NCBI RefSeq assembly: GCF_001029105.3
Contig: NZ_CP011807.3
Location: forward strand, 3,596,001-3,660,000
Source of the DNA: Pandoraea faecigallinarum
GTDB taxonomy: Bacteria > Pseudomonadota > Gammaproteobacteria > Burkholderiales > Burkholderiaceae
Length of the DNA stretch: 64,000 bases
Direction of reading: 5' to 3'
Part shown: piece after piece, positions 25,326-34,999 of the stretch
Layout of the letters: each line of letters starts with the position of its first letter
Numbering within the stretch: the first letter of the stretch is position 1
Position numbers and translations under genes: made by a program
Notes under the pieces: generated by a model
Told to the model about the DNA's origin: nothing
Databases searched by the model: none
The model's input: only the letters and a program-made list of their open reading frames with translations

Positions 25326-26909
25326 ATGGACATGAGTACCCCCGCCTTGCTGGAAAACTACGTTGCCGGTCAATGGGTGGCCGGCAACGGCGAGCGCACC
25401 GCCCTGACCGATCCCGTGACGGGCGACACGCTCGCCTATGTGTCGAGCGCCGGCCTCGATCTGGACGCCGCCTTCACTTTCGCACGCGAGACCGGCGGCG
25501 CGGCGCTGCGCGCGCTGTCCTATGGAGAACGCGCGCAGCGGCTCTCGCAGATCGTTGCGACGTTGCAGGCGAACCGCGACGAGTATTACGCCATCGCCAC
25601 CGCCAATTCCGGCACGGTCGCCGCGGACTCCGCCGTCGATATCGACGGTGCGATCTACACGTTGTCCACGTACGCGAAGCTCGGCGCTTCACTGGGCGAC
25701 GCGCATACGTTGCTCGATGGCGCGGCGGTGCCGCTCGCCAAGGACGCCTCGTTCGCCGTCCGCCATATCTTCCGTCCGACGCCAGGCGTCGCCCTCTTCA
25801 TCAACGCCTTCAACTTTCCCTCGTGGGGATTGTGGGAGAAGGCGGCCGGGGCGTTGCTCGCGGGCGTGCCCGTGATCGTGAAACCCGCCACGGCGACCGC
25901 ATGGCTCACGCAGCGCATGGTGGCCGACGTCATCGGCGCGGGCGTGCTTCCATCAGGCAGTCTGTCGGTGATCTGCGGCAGCGCCGCCGGGTTGCTCGAC
26001 CGGATCGGTCCGTTCGACGTCGTCTCCTTTACCGGCTCCGCCGACACGGCCGCCACGTTGCGCGCTCACCCGGCGTTTGCCGAACGCTCCGCTCGCCTCA
26101 ACGTGGAAGCGGACAGTCTGAACAGCGCCATCCTGCTCCCGGACGCCACGCCCGGCACGGCCGCCTTCGATCAGTTCGTGCGCGAAGTCGCCCGCGAGAT
26201 GACCGTCAAGTCGGGACAGAAGTGCACGGCGATCCGTCGTGCCATGGTGCCCATTGAACATTTCGATGCGGCTGCGGCGACGATTGCCGAGCGGCTGGCG
26301 AAGACCGTTGTCGGGAATCCACGCAACGAGTCGGTGAAAATGGGCTCGCTCGTCAGTCTCGCGCAAAAGCGCGCGGTGCTCGAAGGGATCGCCGCCTTGC
26401 AGACCGAAGCGCAAACACTGTACGACGGCAATCGCGATGCCGCCTTCGTCGACGCCGACGCGAACAGCGCCTGCGTGGCGCCTGTGCTGCTCGGCCTGCG
26501 CGACGGCGCCGCGGGCAAGCGCGTCCATGACACGGAAGTCTTCGGACCGGTGGCGACGCTGGTCGGCTACCGCGATCTCGACGAGGCCGTGACGCTCGCC
26601 AAACGGGGGCAGGGCTCGCTGGTCGTCTCCCTGTACGGCAACGATGCGCTCGCCATGCGCGCGCCTGCCCTTGCGCTGGCCGACGCCCATGGCCGCGTAC
26701 ATGCCGTCGATCCGTCGGTTGCGAAGACGCAGACCGGTCACGGCAACGTCATGCCGCAATCGTTGCACGGCGGCCCGGGGCGCGCCGGTGGCGGCGAGGA
26801 ACTCGGCGGCCTGCGCGCGCTGCGCTTCTACCACGTGCGCTCGGCCGTTCAGGGACCGGCCGCACTCGTCGAAGCGCTCACGCAGGATGCCGCCGAACTG
26901 CCGAAGTAA
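25326..26909 (+). CDS. boxD: 3,4-dehydroadipyl-CoA semialdehyde dehydrogenase
   Basis: The 527-residue aldehyde dehydrogenase has the family elements NAFNFPSWG (substrate region), NVEADSLNSA (general-base glutamate) and SGQKCTAIRR (catalytic Cys). It resembles the PaaZ/BoxD group. It should oxidise the semialdehyde made by BoxC to 3,4-dehydroadipyl-CoA with NADP. The start is either ATG 25326 or ATG 25332, both near an AGG; I use the first. Position between the DUF4863 gene and benzoate-CoA ligase in a box cluster supports the call. Confidence 0.92.
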   Translation: MDMSTPALLENYVAGQWVAGNGERTALTDPVTGDTLAYVSSAGLDLDAAFTFARETGGAALRALSYGERAQRLSQIVATLQANRDEYYAIATANSGTVAADSAVDIDGAIYTLSTYAKLGASLGDAHTLLDGAAVPLAKDASFAVRHIFRPTPGVALFINAFNFPSWGLWEKAAGALLAGVPVIVKPATATAWLTQRMVADVIGAGVLPSGSLSVICGSAAGLLDRIGPFDVVSFTGSADTAATLRAHPAFAERSARLNVEADSLNSAILLPDATPGTAAFDQFVREVAREMTVKSGQKCTAIRRAMVPIEHFDAAAATIAERLAKTVVGNPRNESVKMGSLVSLAQKRAVLEGIAALQTEAQTLYDGNRDAAFVDADANSACVAPVLLGLRDGAAGKRVHDTEVFGPVATLVGYRDLDEAVTLAKRGQGSLVVSLYGNDALAMRAPALALADAHGRVHAVDPSVAKTQTGHGNVMPQSLHGGPGRAGGGEELGGLRALRFYHVRSAVQGPAALVEALTQDAAELPK

Positions 26910-27101
26910 GCCGTCGCCACATCGTCTGCCGTCGTACCGGGCGCCGAAGCGGCGCCCTCTCGCATCGCGCCGCAGTAACCGCAAGCCGTCGCAGTCAAGG
27001 TGATTCAAAGAAGCGCCGTCAGAGCGCTGAAAAAGAACTCACGCCGCAGGTGCCCGCCCGTTTGCAAGGCGATGCCCGCGCGGTGATCCACCGGAGGCAA
27101 C

Positions 27102-28673
27102 ATGGAAGCCGTACTCACCCCACCGCCGGCGAACTTCAACTTCGCCGCGCATCTGGAGGCGCTCAACCGCGAGCGCGCTGCCAAGACTGCTTATCTCGAC
27201 GATACGCGCACGCTCACCTACGGCGAACTGGCCGAGCAAAGCCGGCGCTTCGCCACCGGACTGACACGCGCCGGCGTGCATCGCGAGGAGCGCATCCTGC
27301 TCGTCATGCTCGATACGGTCGATCTGCCGGTCGCCTTTCTCGGCGCACTCTACGCGGGCGTCGTGCCCGTGGTCGTCAACACGCTGCTCACGGCGGACGA
27401 TTACGCGTACATGATCGCGCACAGCAAGGCGCAGCTCGTGATCGCGTCCGGTGCACTGATGCCCACGGTACAGGCGGCGCTGGACAAGGTCGCACAAACG
27501 GCGTCGCCGCCGCCGTGCATCGTCTCGCAGCCGGTCGCTGCCGAAGCCGGCACGGCCTGCGCCATGACCACGTTCGATGTGCTCGTCGACGGCCCGCCCA
27601 GCGCCCTTCCCGCCGATACCGCCGGTGACGACATCGCCTTCTGGCTGTACTCGTCGGGCTCGACCGGCAAGCCCAAGGGCACCGTCCACACGCACGCCAA
27701 CCTGTACTGGACCGCCGAGACCTACGGCCGCCACGTGCTTGGCATTCGCGAGGACGATGTCGTCTTTTCCGCGGCCAAGCTGTTCTTCGCGTACGGGCTG
27801 GGCAACGGCCTCACGTTTCCGCTGTCGGTGGGCGCGAGCATCGTGCTGATGGCCGAGCGTCCGACGGCCGAAGCGGTGGCGCTGCGCCTGCGCCGGCATC
27901 GTCCGACAATCTTCTACGGCGTGCCGACGCTGTACGCCACGTTGCTCGCCTCGCCGCATCTGCCAGCGCGCGAGGACGTGGCGCTGCGTCTTTGCACGTC
28001 TGCCGGCGAAGCGTTGCCGCGCGAGATCGGCGAGCGGTTCACGGCACACTTCGGCGCGGAGATTCTCGACGGCATCGGCTCGACCGAGATGCTGCACATC
28101 TTCCTGTCGAACCGCGCGGGCCAGGTGGCCTACGGCACGACGGGCGAGCCGGTGCCGGGCTACGCCGTGGAATTGCGCGACGAGAACGGCAGGCCGGTGC
28201 CCGATGGCGAGATCGGCGATCTTTACATCAAGGGGCCGAGCGCGGCGCTCATGTACTGGTGCAATCGCGAGAAATCGCGTGCGACGTTCCTCGGCGACTG
28301 GCTCAAGAGCGGCGACAAGTACCAGCGTCTGCCCAATGGGTATTACGTCTATGCGGGGCGCAGTGACGATATGCTCAAGGTCAGCGGTCAATACGTCTCG
28401 CCCATCGAAGTGGAAATGGTATTGATGCAGCACGACGCCGTGCTCGAAGCGGGCGTCGTGGGACGCGACGACAACGGCCTGACCAAGACGCAGGCCTTCG
28501 TCGTTCTCAAGCCGGGCATCGCCCCTACCGACGAGATGGCCACCGAGTTGAAGGCCTTCGTCAAGGCGCGTCTGGCGCCACACAAATATCCTCGCGAGCT
28601 GGCGTTCGTCGACGATCTGCCGAAGACCGCCACGGGCAAGGTGCAGCGCTTCAAGTTGCGCGAGATGCTTTAG
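27102..28673 (+). CDS. bclA: Benzoate-CoA ligase
   Basis: The 523-residue adenylate-forming enzyme activates benzoate to benzoyl-CoA with ATP, the entry step of the pathway. YSSGSTGKPKGTVHTH is the P-loop-like AMP motif, YAGRSDDMLKVSGQYVSP the hinge, and KTATGKVQRFKLR carries the catalytic lysine. MEAVLTPPPANFNFAAHL is the usual benzoate-CoA ligase start, with GGAGG upstream. It is followed by the hydrolase after 14 bp. Confidence 0.96.
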   Translation: MEAVLTPPPANFNFAAHLEALNRERAAKTAYLDDTRTLTYGELAEQSRRFATGLTRAGVHREERILLVMLDTVDLPVAFLGALYAGVVPVVVNTLLTADDYAYMIAHSKAQLVIASGALMPTVQAALDKVAQTASPPPCIVSQPVAAEAGTACAMTTFDVLVDGPPSALPADTAGDDIAFWLYSSGSTGKPKGTVHTHANLYWTAETYGRHVLGIREDDVVFSAAKLFFAYGLGNGLTFPLSVGASIVLMAERPTAEAVALRLRRHRPTIFYGVPTLYATLLASPHLPAREDVALRLCTSAGEALPREIGERFTAHFGAEILDGIGSTEMLHIFLSNRAGQVAYGTTGEPVPGYAVELRDENGRPVPDGEIGDLYIKGPSAALMYWCNREKSRATFLGDWLKSGDKYQRLPNGYYVYAGRSDDMLKVSGQYVSPIEVEMVLMQHDAVLEAGVVGRDDNGLTKTQAFVVLKPGIAPTDEMATELKAFVKARLAPHKYPRELAFVDDLPKTATGKVQRFKLREML

Positions 28674-28687
28674 GAGACAACCCAAGA

Positions 28688-29518
28688 ATGTCGGACGTAC
28701 AGTTCGCCCGGATCGAGACGCCCTCGCACGGCGCGCTCTCGCTGGAGTATCGCTGGATCCATCCCGAGCGCGCGAGCGCGCCGCTGCTGGTGTTCCTGCA
28801 CGAGGGGCTGGGCTCGGTCGCCATGTGGAAGGACTGGCCGCAGCAGTTATGCGACGCGGGGGGGTATCGCGGCCTCGTGTACTCGCGCAACGGCTATGGC
28901 CGCTCGACGCCGCGTCCCCATGACGAGAAGTGGCCCGTCGACTTCATGCATCGTCAGGCGCGTGAAGTATTGCCCGCATTTCTCGACGCGGTGGGCGTCG
29001 GCCCGGAACAGGCGGATCGTGTGTGGCTCGTCGGTCACAGCGACGGCGGGTCGATCTCGCTGCTGTTCTGCGCGGCGTTCCCCGACCGGATCGCCGGTGC
29101 CGTGGTGCTGGCACCGCACCTGTTCGTCGAGGACGTATCGATCGAGAGCATTGCCAGGACGAAGACCGTCTATGAGACGACGGATTTGCGCAGCAAGCTC
29201 GGCCGCTATCACGACGACGTCGACTCCGCCTTCTGGGGATGGAACGACATCTGGCTGAACCCCGCGTTTCGCGACTGGAATGTGGTCGGGGCCGTGGCGG
29301 CGATCACGAAGCCGCTGCTCGCGATTCAGGGCGAGAACGACGAGTACGGCACCATGGCGCAGATGGACAGCATTGCCGCACACGTGCCGCACGCGAAGGT
29401 GGTGAAGCTGCCCGACTGCGGACATTCGCCGCATCGCGACGCGCCGGCCCCGCTGGGCGAGGCCATCGTCGCGTTTATCGCCGCGCACGCGCAGCGTCGG
29501 GCAGCGTCGGCGGCGTGA
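28688..29518 (+). CDS. Alpha/beta hydrolase of the benzoate cluster
   Basis: The 276-residue protein has the nucleophile elbow GHSDGGS, FLHEGLGSVAMWKDWP as oxyanion region, an acid in GENDEYG and the histidine in DCGHSPHRD. Similar hydrolases occur in box clusters, where they may act as thioesterase or lactonase clearing dead-end CoA esters. GGAGA lies before the ATG. It is the last gene of the plus-strand arm and converges with selD with only 3 bp between stop codons. Confidence 0.88.
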   Translation: MSDVQFARIETPSHGALSLEYRWIHPERASAPLLVFLHEGLGSVAMWKDWPQQLCDAGGYRGLVYSRNGYGRSTPRPHDEKWPVDFMHRQAREVLPAFLDAVGVGPEQADRVWLVGHSDGGSISLLFCAAFPDRIAGAVVLAPHLFVEDVSIESIARTKTVYETTDLRSKLGRYHDDVDSAFWGWNDIWLNPAFRDWNVVGAVAAITKPLLAIQGENDEYGTMAQMDSIAAHVPHAKVVKLPDCGHSPHRDAPAPLGEAIVAFIAAHAQRRAASAA

Positions 29519-29521
29519 TGC

Positions 29522-30601
29522 TCAGATGACCCGTACCCCCGGTGCGCCGGGGCGCATGGCGCCGACGATGGCGGCCTCGATGAAGCCGTCGGCGCGCAAG
29601 ACGGCGAGGACGTCGTCTACCGCCCCCGGTGCGCACGACACCAGCAGGCCGCCAGCGGTCTGCGGATCGCACAGCAAATCGCGGTCGCGGGCCGTGAGCC
29701 GCTCGCCCAGTTCCACCGATGCCCCGTAGGACGCCCAGTTGCGCCCGGACGCCCCCGTGATGCATCCCTTGTCGGCCAACTCGCGCACGCCGTCGAACAG
29801 GGGCACGTCCGACATGCGCAGATAGGCAGCGAGGTTTGCGCCGCGGCACATTTCCAGCGTGTGGCCGAGCAGGCCGAAACCGGTCACGTCGGTAAGCGCG
29901 TGCACGCCGGGCAGCGCGGCCAGTGCCGGGCCGACGCGATTGAGGCGCGTGGTCGCGTCGATCATGCGGCGATAGCCCGCGTCGTCCAGTTGATTTTTCT
30001 TGAGTGCGGCCGACATTACGCCGACACCGAGCGGCTTGCCGAGCACCAGCACGTCTCCCGCCTGCGCGTCGGCATTGCGTTTGAGCCGCTTCGGATGCAC
30101 CACCCCCAACGCCGCCAGGCCGTAGATCGGTTCGACGGAATCGATGCTGTGGCCGCCCGCAACGGGAATACCGGCCTCGGCGCAAATCGATTCGCCCCCG
30201 CGCAAAATGTCGCGGATCGTCTCGCGCGGCAACACGTTGATGGGCATGCCGACAATGGCCAGTGCGAAGATCGGCTTGCCGCCCATCGCGTAAATATCGG
30301 ACAGTGCGTTGGTTGCGGCGATGCGGCCGAAGTCGAACGGATCGTCGACGATCGGCATGAAGAAATCCGTGGTGGCGATGATTGCCTGCTCGTCGTTGAG
30401 CTGATAGACGGCGGCGTCGTCGGCGGTCTCGGTGCCGACCAGCAGCGCGGCCGGCGCGGGCAGCGGCGTGTCGTTGCGGGCGAGCAGTTCGGTCAGCACG
30501 CCCGGCGCAATCTTGCAGCCGCAGCCGCCGCCGTGGGAAAGCGAAGTCAGACGCGGCGCTGCCGGGGCTTCGCCAGCTTGGGTTGCATCGTTTGCAGTCA
30601 T
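29522..30601 (-). CDS. selD: Selenide, water dikinase
   Basis: The 359-residue enzyme makes selenophosphate from selenide and ATP for selenocysteine and 2-selenouridine. LSHGGGCGCK holds the catalytic Cys27 and Lys30, matching E. coli Cys17/Lys20, so this is the cysteine form. DDAAVYQLND and ATTDFFMPIVDD hold the ATP/Mg aspartates. The family's usual partner for 2-selenouridine tRNA (SelU) is not adjacent. It is divergent from the transglutaminase-like gene. Confidence 0.96.
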   Translation of the reverse strand: MTANDATQAGEAPAAPRLTSLSHGGGCGCKIAPGVLTELLARNDTPLPAPAALLVGTETADDAAVYQLNDEQAIIATTDFFMPIVDDPFDFGRIAATNALSDIYAMGGKPIFALAIVGMPINVLPRETIRDILRGGESICAEAGIPVAGGHSIDSVEPIYGLAALGVVHPKRLKRNADAQAGDVLVLGKPLGVGVMSAALKKNQLDDAGYRRMIDATTRLNRVGPALAALPGVHALTDVTGFGLLGHTLEMCRGANLAAYLRMSDVPLFDGVRELADKGCITGASGRNWASYGASVELGERLTARDRDLLCDPQTAGGLLVSCAPGAVDDVLAVLRADGFIEAAIVGAMRPGAPGVRVI

Positions 30602-30807
30602 GGTCGTGAGTGTTCGTTTTCCTTAAGTCGACGTATTATGAAGCAGCTTTGGCGCATCGCCATGTCTCGAATGGCGGCCGATGACGTCATGCTACCGTCT
30701 CACATCGTCCCTGCATCCGGGGACGTGGTTTTGCTTCACCCCGCGTCACCCCCGATCTACCCGCTAACCAATGTGCGCCGTGAGCGCCAAAGCCTAAGGG
30801 GACCACC

Positions 30808-31983
30808 ATGCAACGCCGCCGCTTCCTGTCCTTGAGCGCCTCTCTGGGCGCCTGTGCCCTGCCTGTCTGCGCATCGTCGACGTCGCTGATTCCGACCGTT
30901 GCGCATGCTGCCCCTGCATCGGCCATCTCGACCGTGCCGGCCACGCCCAACGCCGCCGACGGCTGGCGCACCTTCGAACTCACCACGCAGGTGGACCTTC
31001 CGGCCGGCAACGGTCCGGCCAACGTCTGGCTGCCGGTGGCGACGACGCCGTCCGGTGCGTACCAGACGGCGCTCGGCACCCATTGGGATGCTCCGGGCGC
31101 CAGGGCGGAACTGCGCATGGTGCGCGGCGCATCGGGCATCGGCGTGCCGCTGCTTGCCGTGGCATGGCCGCAAAGCGCATCGCAAGCGCCGCGCACTGTC
31201 ACGTTGACGAACACCTTCGCCACGCGCGACCGGCGCGTCGACTTGTCGCAACCGCCGTCCGATAACGCGCCGCGCGAATCGGCTGCGGTGCTGCGTCAAT
31301 ATCTCCAGCCGACCGAACTGCAGCCGACCGACGGTCTGGTGCGCGAGACCGCCGAGAAGATCACACTCGGGCACAAAGGCGACGTCGAAAAAGCGCGCGC
31401 CATTTACCAATGGATCGTGGACAACTGCCGCCGTGAAGGGTCGGTGCGCGGTTGCGGCACGGGCGACGTGCGCTACATGCTCACCACCGGCGACCTCGCG
31501 GGCAAATGCGCGGACATCAACGCGCTCTTTACCGCGCTCGCCCGCTCGGTTGGCATTCCTGCGCGAGATGCCTACGGGGTTCGCGTGGCGACGTCGCGTC
31601 ACGGCTTCAACAGTCTTGGCAAGGCGGGCGACGTGACGCGTGCCCAGCACTGCCGCGCCGAGTTCTACGCCGCCGGCTACGGCTGGGTGCCGGTCGATCC
31701 GGCGGACGTGCGCAAGGTCGTGCTCGAAGAAGTGCCGGGCGGTCTGCCGCTCGACGACCTGCGGGTTCGCGCCGCGCGCGCGATGCTCTTCGGACAGTGG
31801 GAAATGAACTGGGTCGCGTTCAACCACGGGGCGGACATCGCGCTGCCGGGCGCACAGGCAGGCGCAAAGGGGGCGGTGCCGTTCCTCATGTACCCGAATG
31901 GCGAACTCGCGCATGCGCGCCTCGACAGTCTCGATCCCGACACCTTCCGCTATCGCATGAACGCCCGGGAAATCACGGCCTGA
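30808..31983 (+). CDS. Exported transglutaminase-like protein
   Basis: The 391-residue protein begins MQRRRFLSLSASLG with a Tat-like or Sec signal peptide ending near residue 34 (VAHA). The transglutaminase-like core has a Cys-His-Asp triad: GKCADINALF (Cys234), AQHCRAEFYAAGYGWVPVDPAD (His281 and Asp297). Such periplasmic cysteine peptidase-like proteins often process or cross-link cell-envelope proteins, but the substrate here is unknown. It is followed after 72 bp by a TlpA-like thioredoxin that also has an RR-type signal. Confidence 0.88.
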   Translation: MQRRRFLSLSASLGACALPVCASSTSLIPTVAHAAPASAISTVPATPNAADGWRTFELTTQVDLPAGNGPANVWLPVATTPSGAYQTALGTHWDAPGARAELRMVRGASGIGVPLLAVAWPQSASQAPRTVTLTNTFATRDRRVDLSQPPSDNAPRESAAVLRQYLQPTELQPTDGLVRETAEKITLGHKGDVEKARAIYQWIVDNCRREGSVRGCGTGDVRYMLTTGDLAGKCADINALFTALARSVGIPARDAYGVRVATSRHGFNSLGKAGDVTRAQHCRAEFYAAGYGWVPVDPADVRKVVLEEVPGGLPLDDLRVRAARAMLFGQWEMNWVAFNHGADIALPGAQAGAKGAVPFLMYPNGELAHARLDSLDPDTFRYRMNAREITA

Positions 31984-32055
31984 GCGCGGCGACAAGGCCG
32001 TCCCGTCGATCTCGCCCCTCGTCTTCGTTCTGTGGATTCACGAAGGAGTCACGCC

Positions 32056-32655
32056 ATGCAACGCCGTCACTTTCTTTACGCCCTCGGCACATTGAGCGCC
32101 GCGGGGGCATTGGGCGGCACCGGCACGCAGGCGTTGGCCGCGGGGCCGGTGAAAGGCGCCACGGAAGTCGACGACAGCGCGCTCGCCGGCACGTCCGGCG
32201 GGACACTGGCGACATGGCGCGGGGCGACCCCGGCGTTCGCCCTTGAAGGACTCGACGGCAAAACCCACGCCTTGTCGCAGTATCGCGGGCGGGTGGTTAT
32301 CCTGAACTTCTGGGCAACGTGGTGCGGGCCTTGCCGCAACGAGATTCCGGCGATGGGCGAGGTCGTGCGTCGGTACCGTGAGCGCGGCCTCGCGCTGCTT
32401 GCCGTCAACTACAAGGAACCCGCCACGACCGTGAAGCCTTTCCTCGACAAATTGCCCATCGACGGCACGGTTCTGCTCGACACCGACGGCGCGGTCTACA
32501 AGCGCTTCGGTTCGCTCGGCCTGCCTGCCACGTATCTGGTCGATCGCACCGGCAACGCGCGCTTCTGGCGCATGGGTGAACTGGAGTGGACGGACGTGGG
32601 GTTGCACGGGCACATCGAGGCACTGCTCACGCAGAAGACGGGCGCGGCGGCCTGA
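32056..32655 (+). CDS. TlpA/ResA-like periplasmic thioredoxin
   Basis: The 199-residue protein begins MQRRHFLYALGTLSAAG with a twin-arginine-like signal and has the TlpA-type fold: FWATWCGPCRNEIP (Cys90 and Cys93) and a cis-proline in GLPATYLVDRTG. It should reduce disulfides or serve cytochrome maturation in the periplasm. ATG 32056 has AAGGAG upstream. Its position right after the exported transglutaminase-like gene suggests it may keep that enzyme's cysteine reduced; this is inference. Confidence 0.92.
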   Translation: MQRRHFLYALGTLSAAGALGGTGTQALAAGPVKGATEVDDSALAGTSGGTLATWRGATPAFALEGLDGKTHALSQYRGRVVILNFWATWCGPCRNEIPAMGEVVRRYRERGLALLAVNYKEPATTVKPFLDKLPIDGTVLLDTDGAVYKRFGSLGLPATYLVDRTGNARFWRMGELEWTDVGLHGHIEALLTQKTGAAA

Positions 32656-32700
32656 AGCCGCTTCGGGCGACCCCGGACCACCTCGAGCCACCGCAAACGC

Positions 32701-33630
32701 TCATGCGGCTTGCCCGGCCGCCACCGTGCGCACGTGATCGAGCAGCCGCGCCGTCGGCCCTGCCAGCACGCCTTCCCGATATGCGCAGCACAACGGCGCG
32801 CGTGGCGGCGGCGAAAGCGGCCGGTACACGATCCCTTCGATCTGCATGCGCATGAGCGATGCCGGCACTACCGACACCCCGAGTCCCGCGGCGACGAGCG
32901 AGAGCGTCGTGAGCAGACGCGGCGCCTCCTGGTCGATGGCCGGGCTGAATCCGGCACCGTGGCAGGCGGCGATGATCGCGTCGTACAGCCCCTGCCCCGC
33001 GCGCCGCCGATAGAGAATCAGCTTCTCGGAAGCAATGGCGGTCATGGGCACGCCGGCTTTGCCCGGCTTGCCGCCCCGCCCCGTGCGCGCCAGCGGATGC
33101 GCGGACGGCACCGCCAGCACCATCGGCTCCTCCAGCACCGGCACGACAACGACCTCGCCCGTATTGCCTTGCGGCTGCCGGATGAATGCCACGTCGATAT
33201 GCCCGGCGCGCAGCCCATCAAGCAGGTCGCCCGTGCTCGCCTCGTCGAGCATGAGGGAGACCGACGGCGCATCGCTGCGAAACGCGCGAATCACCGTCGG
33301 CACGAACGGATGCAGCGCCGCCGAACTGGTGAAGCCCACGGAGAGCCGCCCCTTGATGCCCGCTGCCACACGCCGGACGTCGTCCACCGCCTGATCGAGC
33401 TTGCGCACGACATCGTAGGCATCGGCGAGAAACGCCTGACCGGCATCGGTGAGCGCCATGCCGCGCGGCAGCCGCTCGAACAGCGTCACGCCCAATTGTG
33501 TCTCCAGCACCCGGATCTGTTGCGAGAGCGGCGGCTGCCCGATACCCAGGCGCTGCGCCGCGCGCGTCATGTGCCCGGTTTCAGCCACCGCAATGAAGTA
33601 GCGCAGCAAGCGCACGTCGATATTTGCCAT
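32701..33630 (-). CDS. LysR-family transcriptional regulator
   Basis: The 309-residue protein has the CatR/BenM-like LysR form: MTRAAQRLGIGQPPLSQQIRVLE in the HTH (residues about 20-50), FERLPRGMALTDAGQAF, and an effector domain with GRLSVGFTSSAALHPFVPTVIRAF. It is divergent from the chromate-transporter genes across a 160-bp spacer with an AT-rich palindrome, so it may regulate them. The inducer is unknown. Confidence 0.92.
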   Translation of the reverse strand: MANIDVRLLRYFIAVAETGHMTRAAQRLGIGQPPLSQQIRVLETQLGVTLFERLPRGMALTDAGQAFLADAYDVVRKLDQAVDDVRRVAAGIKGRLSVGFTSSAALHPFVPTVIRAFRSDAPSVSLMLDEASTGDLLDGLRAGHIDVAFIRQPQGNTGEVVVVPVLEEPMVLAVPSAHPLARTGRGGKPGKAGVPMTAIASEKLILYRRRAGQGLYDAIIAACHGAGFSPAIDQEAPRLLTTLSLVAAGLGVSVVPASLMRMQIEGIVYRPLSPPPRAPLCCAYREGVLAGPTARLLDHVRTVAAGQAA

Positions 33631-33660
33631 ATTGGTTCGATATGATTCATGTCACTTCCA

Positions 33661-33676
33661 TATATTGGACAATATA
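33661..33676. promoter_or_regulatory. AT-rich palindrome between LysR and chromate transporter genes
   Basis: The perfect arms TATATTG and CAATATA, 2 bp apart, lie 30 bp upstream of the LysR start and 115 bp before the transporter. A related ATATTGG/CGATATG sequence lies nearby (33630-33646). Symmetry and position fit a LysR operator. Confidence 0.45.
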
Positions 33677-33790
33677 GCGTAACCGGCCTACTCTCAAGGG
33701 GTCCCGCGCGGCATTCGTGCCTCCTGCCCCGATGACACCTCCTGCCGGGCGGCCTCAACAGTCGTTAGCGTTTTTCGGAATTTGTTCGCC

Positions 33791-34456
33791 ATGTCTTCCA
33801 CGCCCTCCACGCCCTCAGCTCCCGCCGGTCCCTCCGATCCCTCAGCTCCCGCGACGGCCCCATCCGACGCCACTCCCCGCTCGCTTCCCGCCCCGTCTGC
33901 GACGGCGTCTTCCCCGTTTGCCACGAATACGCCGAGCGTGCGCACGCTCTTCCTCGGCTTCCTGGGGCTTGGCATGACGGCCTTCGGCGGCGCGTTGCCG
34001 CTGGCGCGGCGCATGATCGTCGAGAAGCATCGCTGGATCACGCCCGCCGAATTCACCGACCTGCTCGGCCTGTGTCAGTTTCTTCCGGGCGGCAACATCA
34101 TCAACCTGTCGGTCGCGCTCGGCATGCGCTTTCATGGATGGCGCGGCGCCGCTGCGTCGATTCTCGGATTGATTGCCGCGCCGTCGGCCGTCGTCATCGC
34201 GCTCGGCACGATTTACCAGCGTTTCCAGAACGATCCGCACGTGAAGCACCTCTTCGCCGGATTGGCGGCCGCCGCTGCGGGCCTGCTGATCCAAATGGCG
34301 TGGAAAGTGGCGTGGCCATTGCGCAAGTCGCTGGCGCTGGGGGGCGTGGCAGTGGCGTGCTTCATTGCGATTGCCGTGCTGCGCGTGCCGCTCGTGCTGA
34401 CCATGCTCGTGATGACGCCGATCTCGATCTATGCCACGTGGCAGGTGTCGCAATGA
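33791..34456 (+). CDS. Chromate transporter, first half (ChrA N-terminal type)
   Basis: The 221-residue membrane protein matches half of a ChrA/CHR transporter after a Pro/Ser/Ala-rich N-terminal stretch of about 50 residues. FLGLGMTAFGGALPLARRMIVEKHRWITPAEFTDLLGLCQFLPGGNIINLSVALG is typical of the CHR fold. Split pairs of short CHR proteins act as a heterodimer, exporting chromate or other oxyanions. Its TGA overlaps the next ATG by ATGA, so the two are translationally coupled. Confidence 0.9.
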   Translation: MSSTPSTPSAPAGPSDPSAPATAPSDATPRSLPAPSATASSPFATNTPSVRTLFLGFLGLGMTAFGGALPLARRMIVEKHRWITPAEFTDLLGLCQFLPGGNIINLSVALGMRFHGWRGAAASILGLIAAPSAVVIALGTIYQRFQNDPHVKHLFAGLAAAAAGLLIQMAWKVAWPLRKSLALGGVAVACFIAIAVLRVPLVLTMLVMTPISIYATWQVSQ

Positions 34457-34983
34457 CCGGCACCCTCATCTCGCTCGCGCTGATCTTCACGCAGTTGTCG
34501 GTGCTCGCGTTCGGCGGCGGCAACACGATCCTGCCGGAGATGGAGCGTCAGGTCGTCGACCTGCACCACTGGATGACGTCGGAAGAATTCAGCGCACTGT
34601 TCGCACTGGGACAGGCCGCCCCGGGCCCGAACCTCATGATCGTGACGCTGGTCGGCTGGCATGTTGCCGGATGGCAGGGCATGCTCGTCACGTCGATTGC
34701 AAAGTTCGGGCCGTCGTCGCTCATCACGGTCGGCGTTCTGCATCTGTGGGAGCGCTTCAAGGACCGGCCGTGGCGACGCATCGTGCAAGCCGGGCTGATG
34801 CCGATGACGGCGGGCCTCGTCGCCGCCAGCGCCGCGCTGATCGCCGAGGCGTCGGCAACGTCATGGCTGCTCGCCGGCATTACGGCCAGCGTGGCCGTGC
34901 TGGCCATCCGGACCAGCGTCCACCCGCTGTGGTGGCTCGCGGCGGGCAGTGTCGCCGGGTTGCTCGGCGGCGCGTATCTGTGA
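34453..34983 (+). CDS. Chromate transporter, second half (ChrA C-terminal type)
   Basis: The 176-residue membrane protein has the second CHR repeat: FGGGNTILPEMERQVVDLHHWMTSEEFSALFALGQAAPGPNLMIVTLVGW. It starts inside the stop codon of the preceding half and should form the second half of the same transporter. The length matches short-chain CHR proteins. It converges with an unrecognised gene with a 16-bp gap. Confidence 0.92.
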   Translation: MTGTLISLALIFTQLSVLAFGGGNTILPEMERQVVDLHHWMTSEEFSALFALGQAAPGPNLMIVTLVGWHVAGWQGMLVTSIAKFGPSSLITVGVLHLWERFKDRPWRRIVQAGLMPMTAGLVAASAALIAEASATSWLLAGITASVAVLAIRTSVHPLWWLAAGSVAGLLGGAYL

Positions 34984-34999
34984 TGCGCGGGGGCGGTAC

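Noticed and set aside
27039..28685. Long open frame (548 codons) antisense to benzoate-CoA ligase
   Set aside because: The ligase has all family motifs; the antisense frame shows none.
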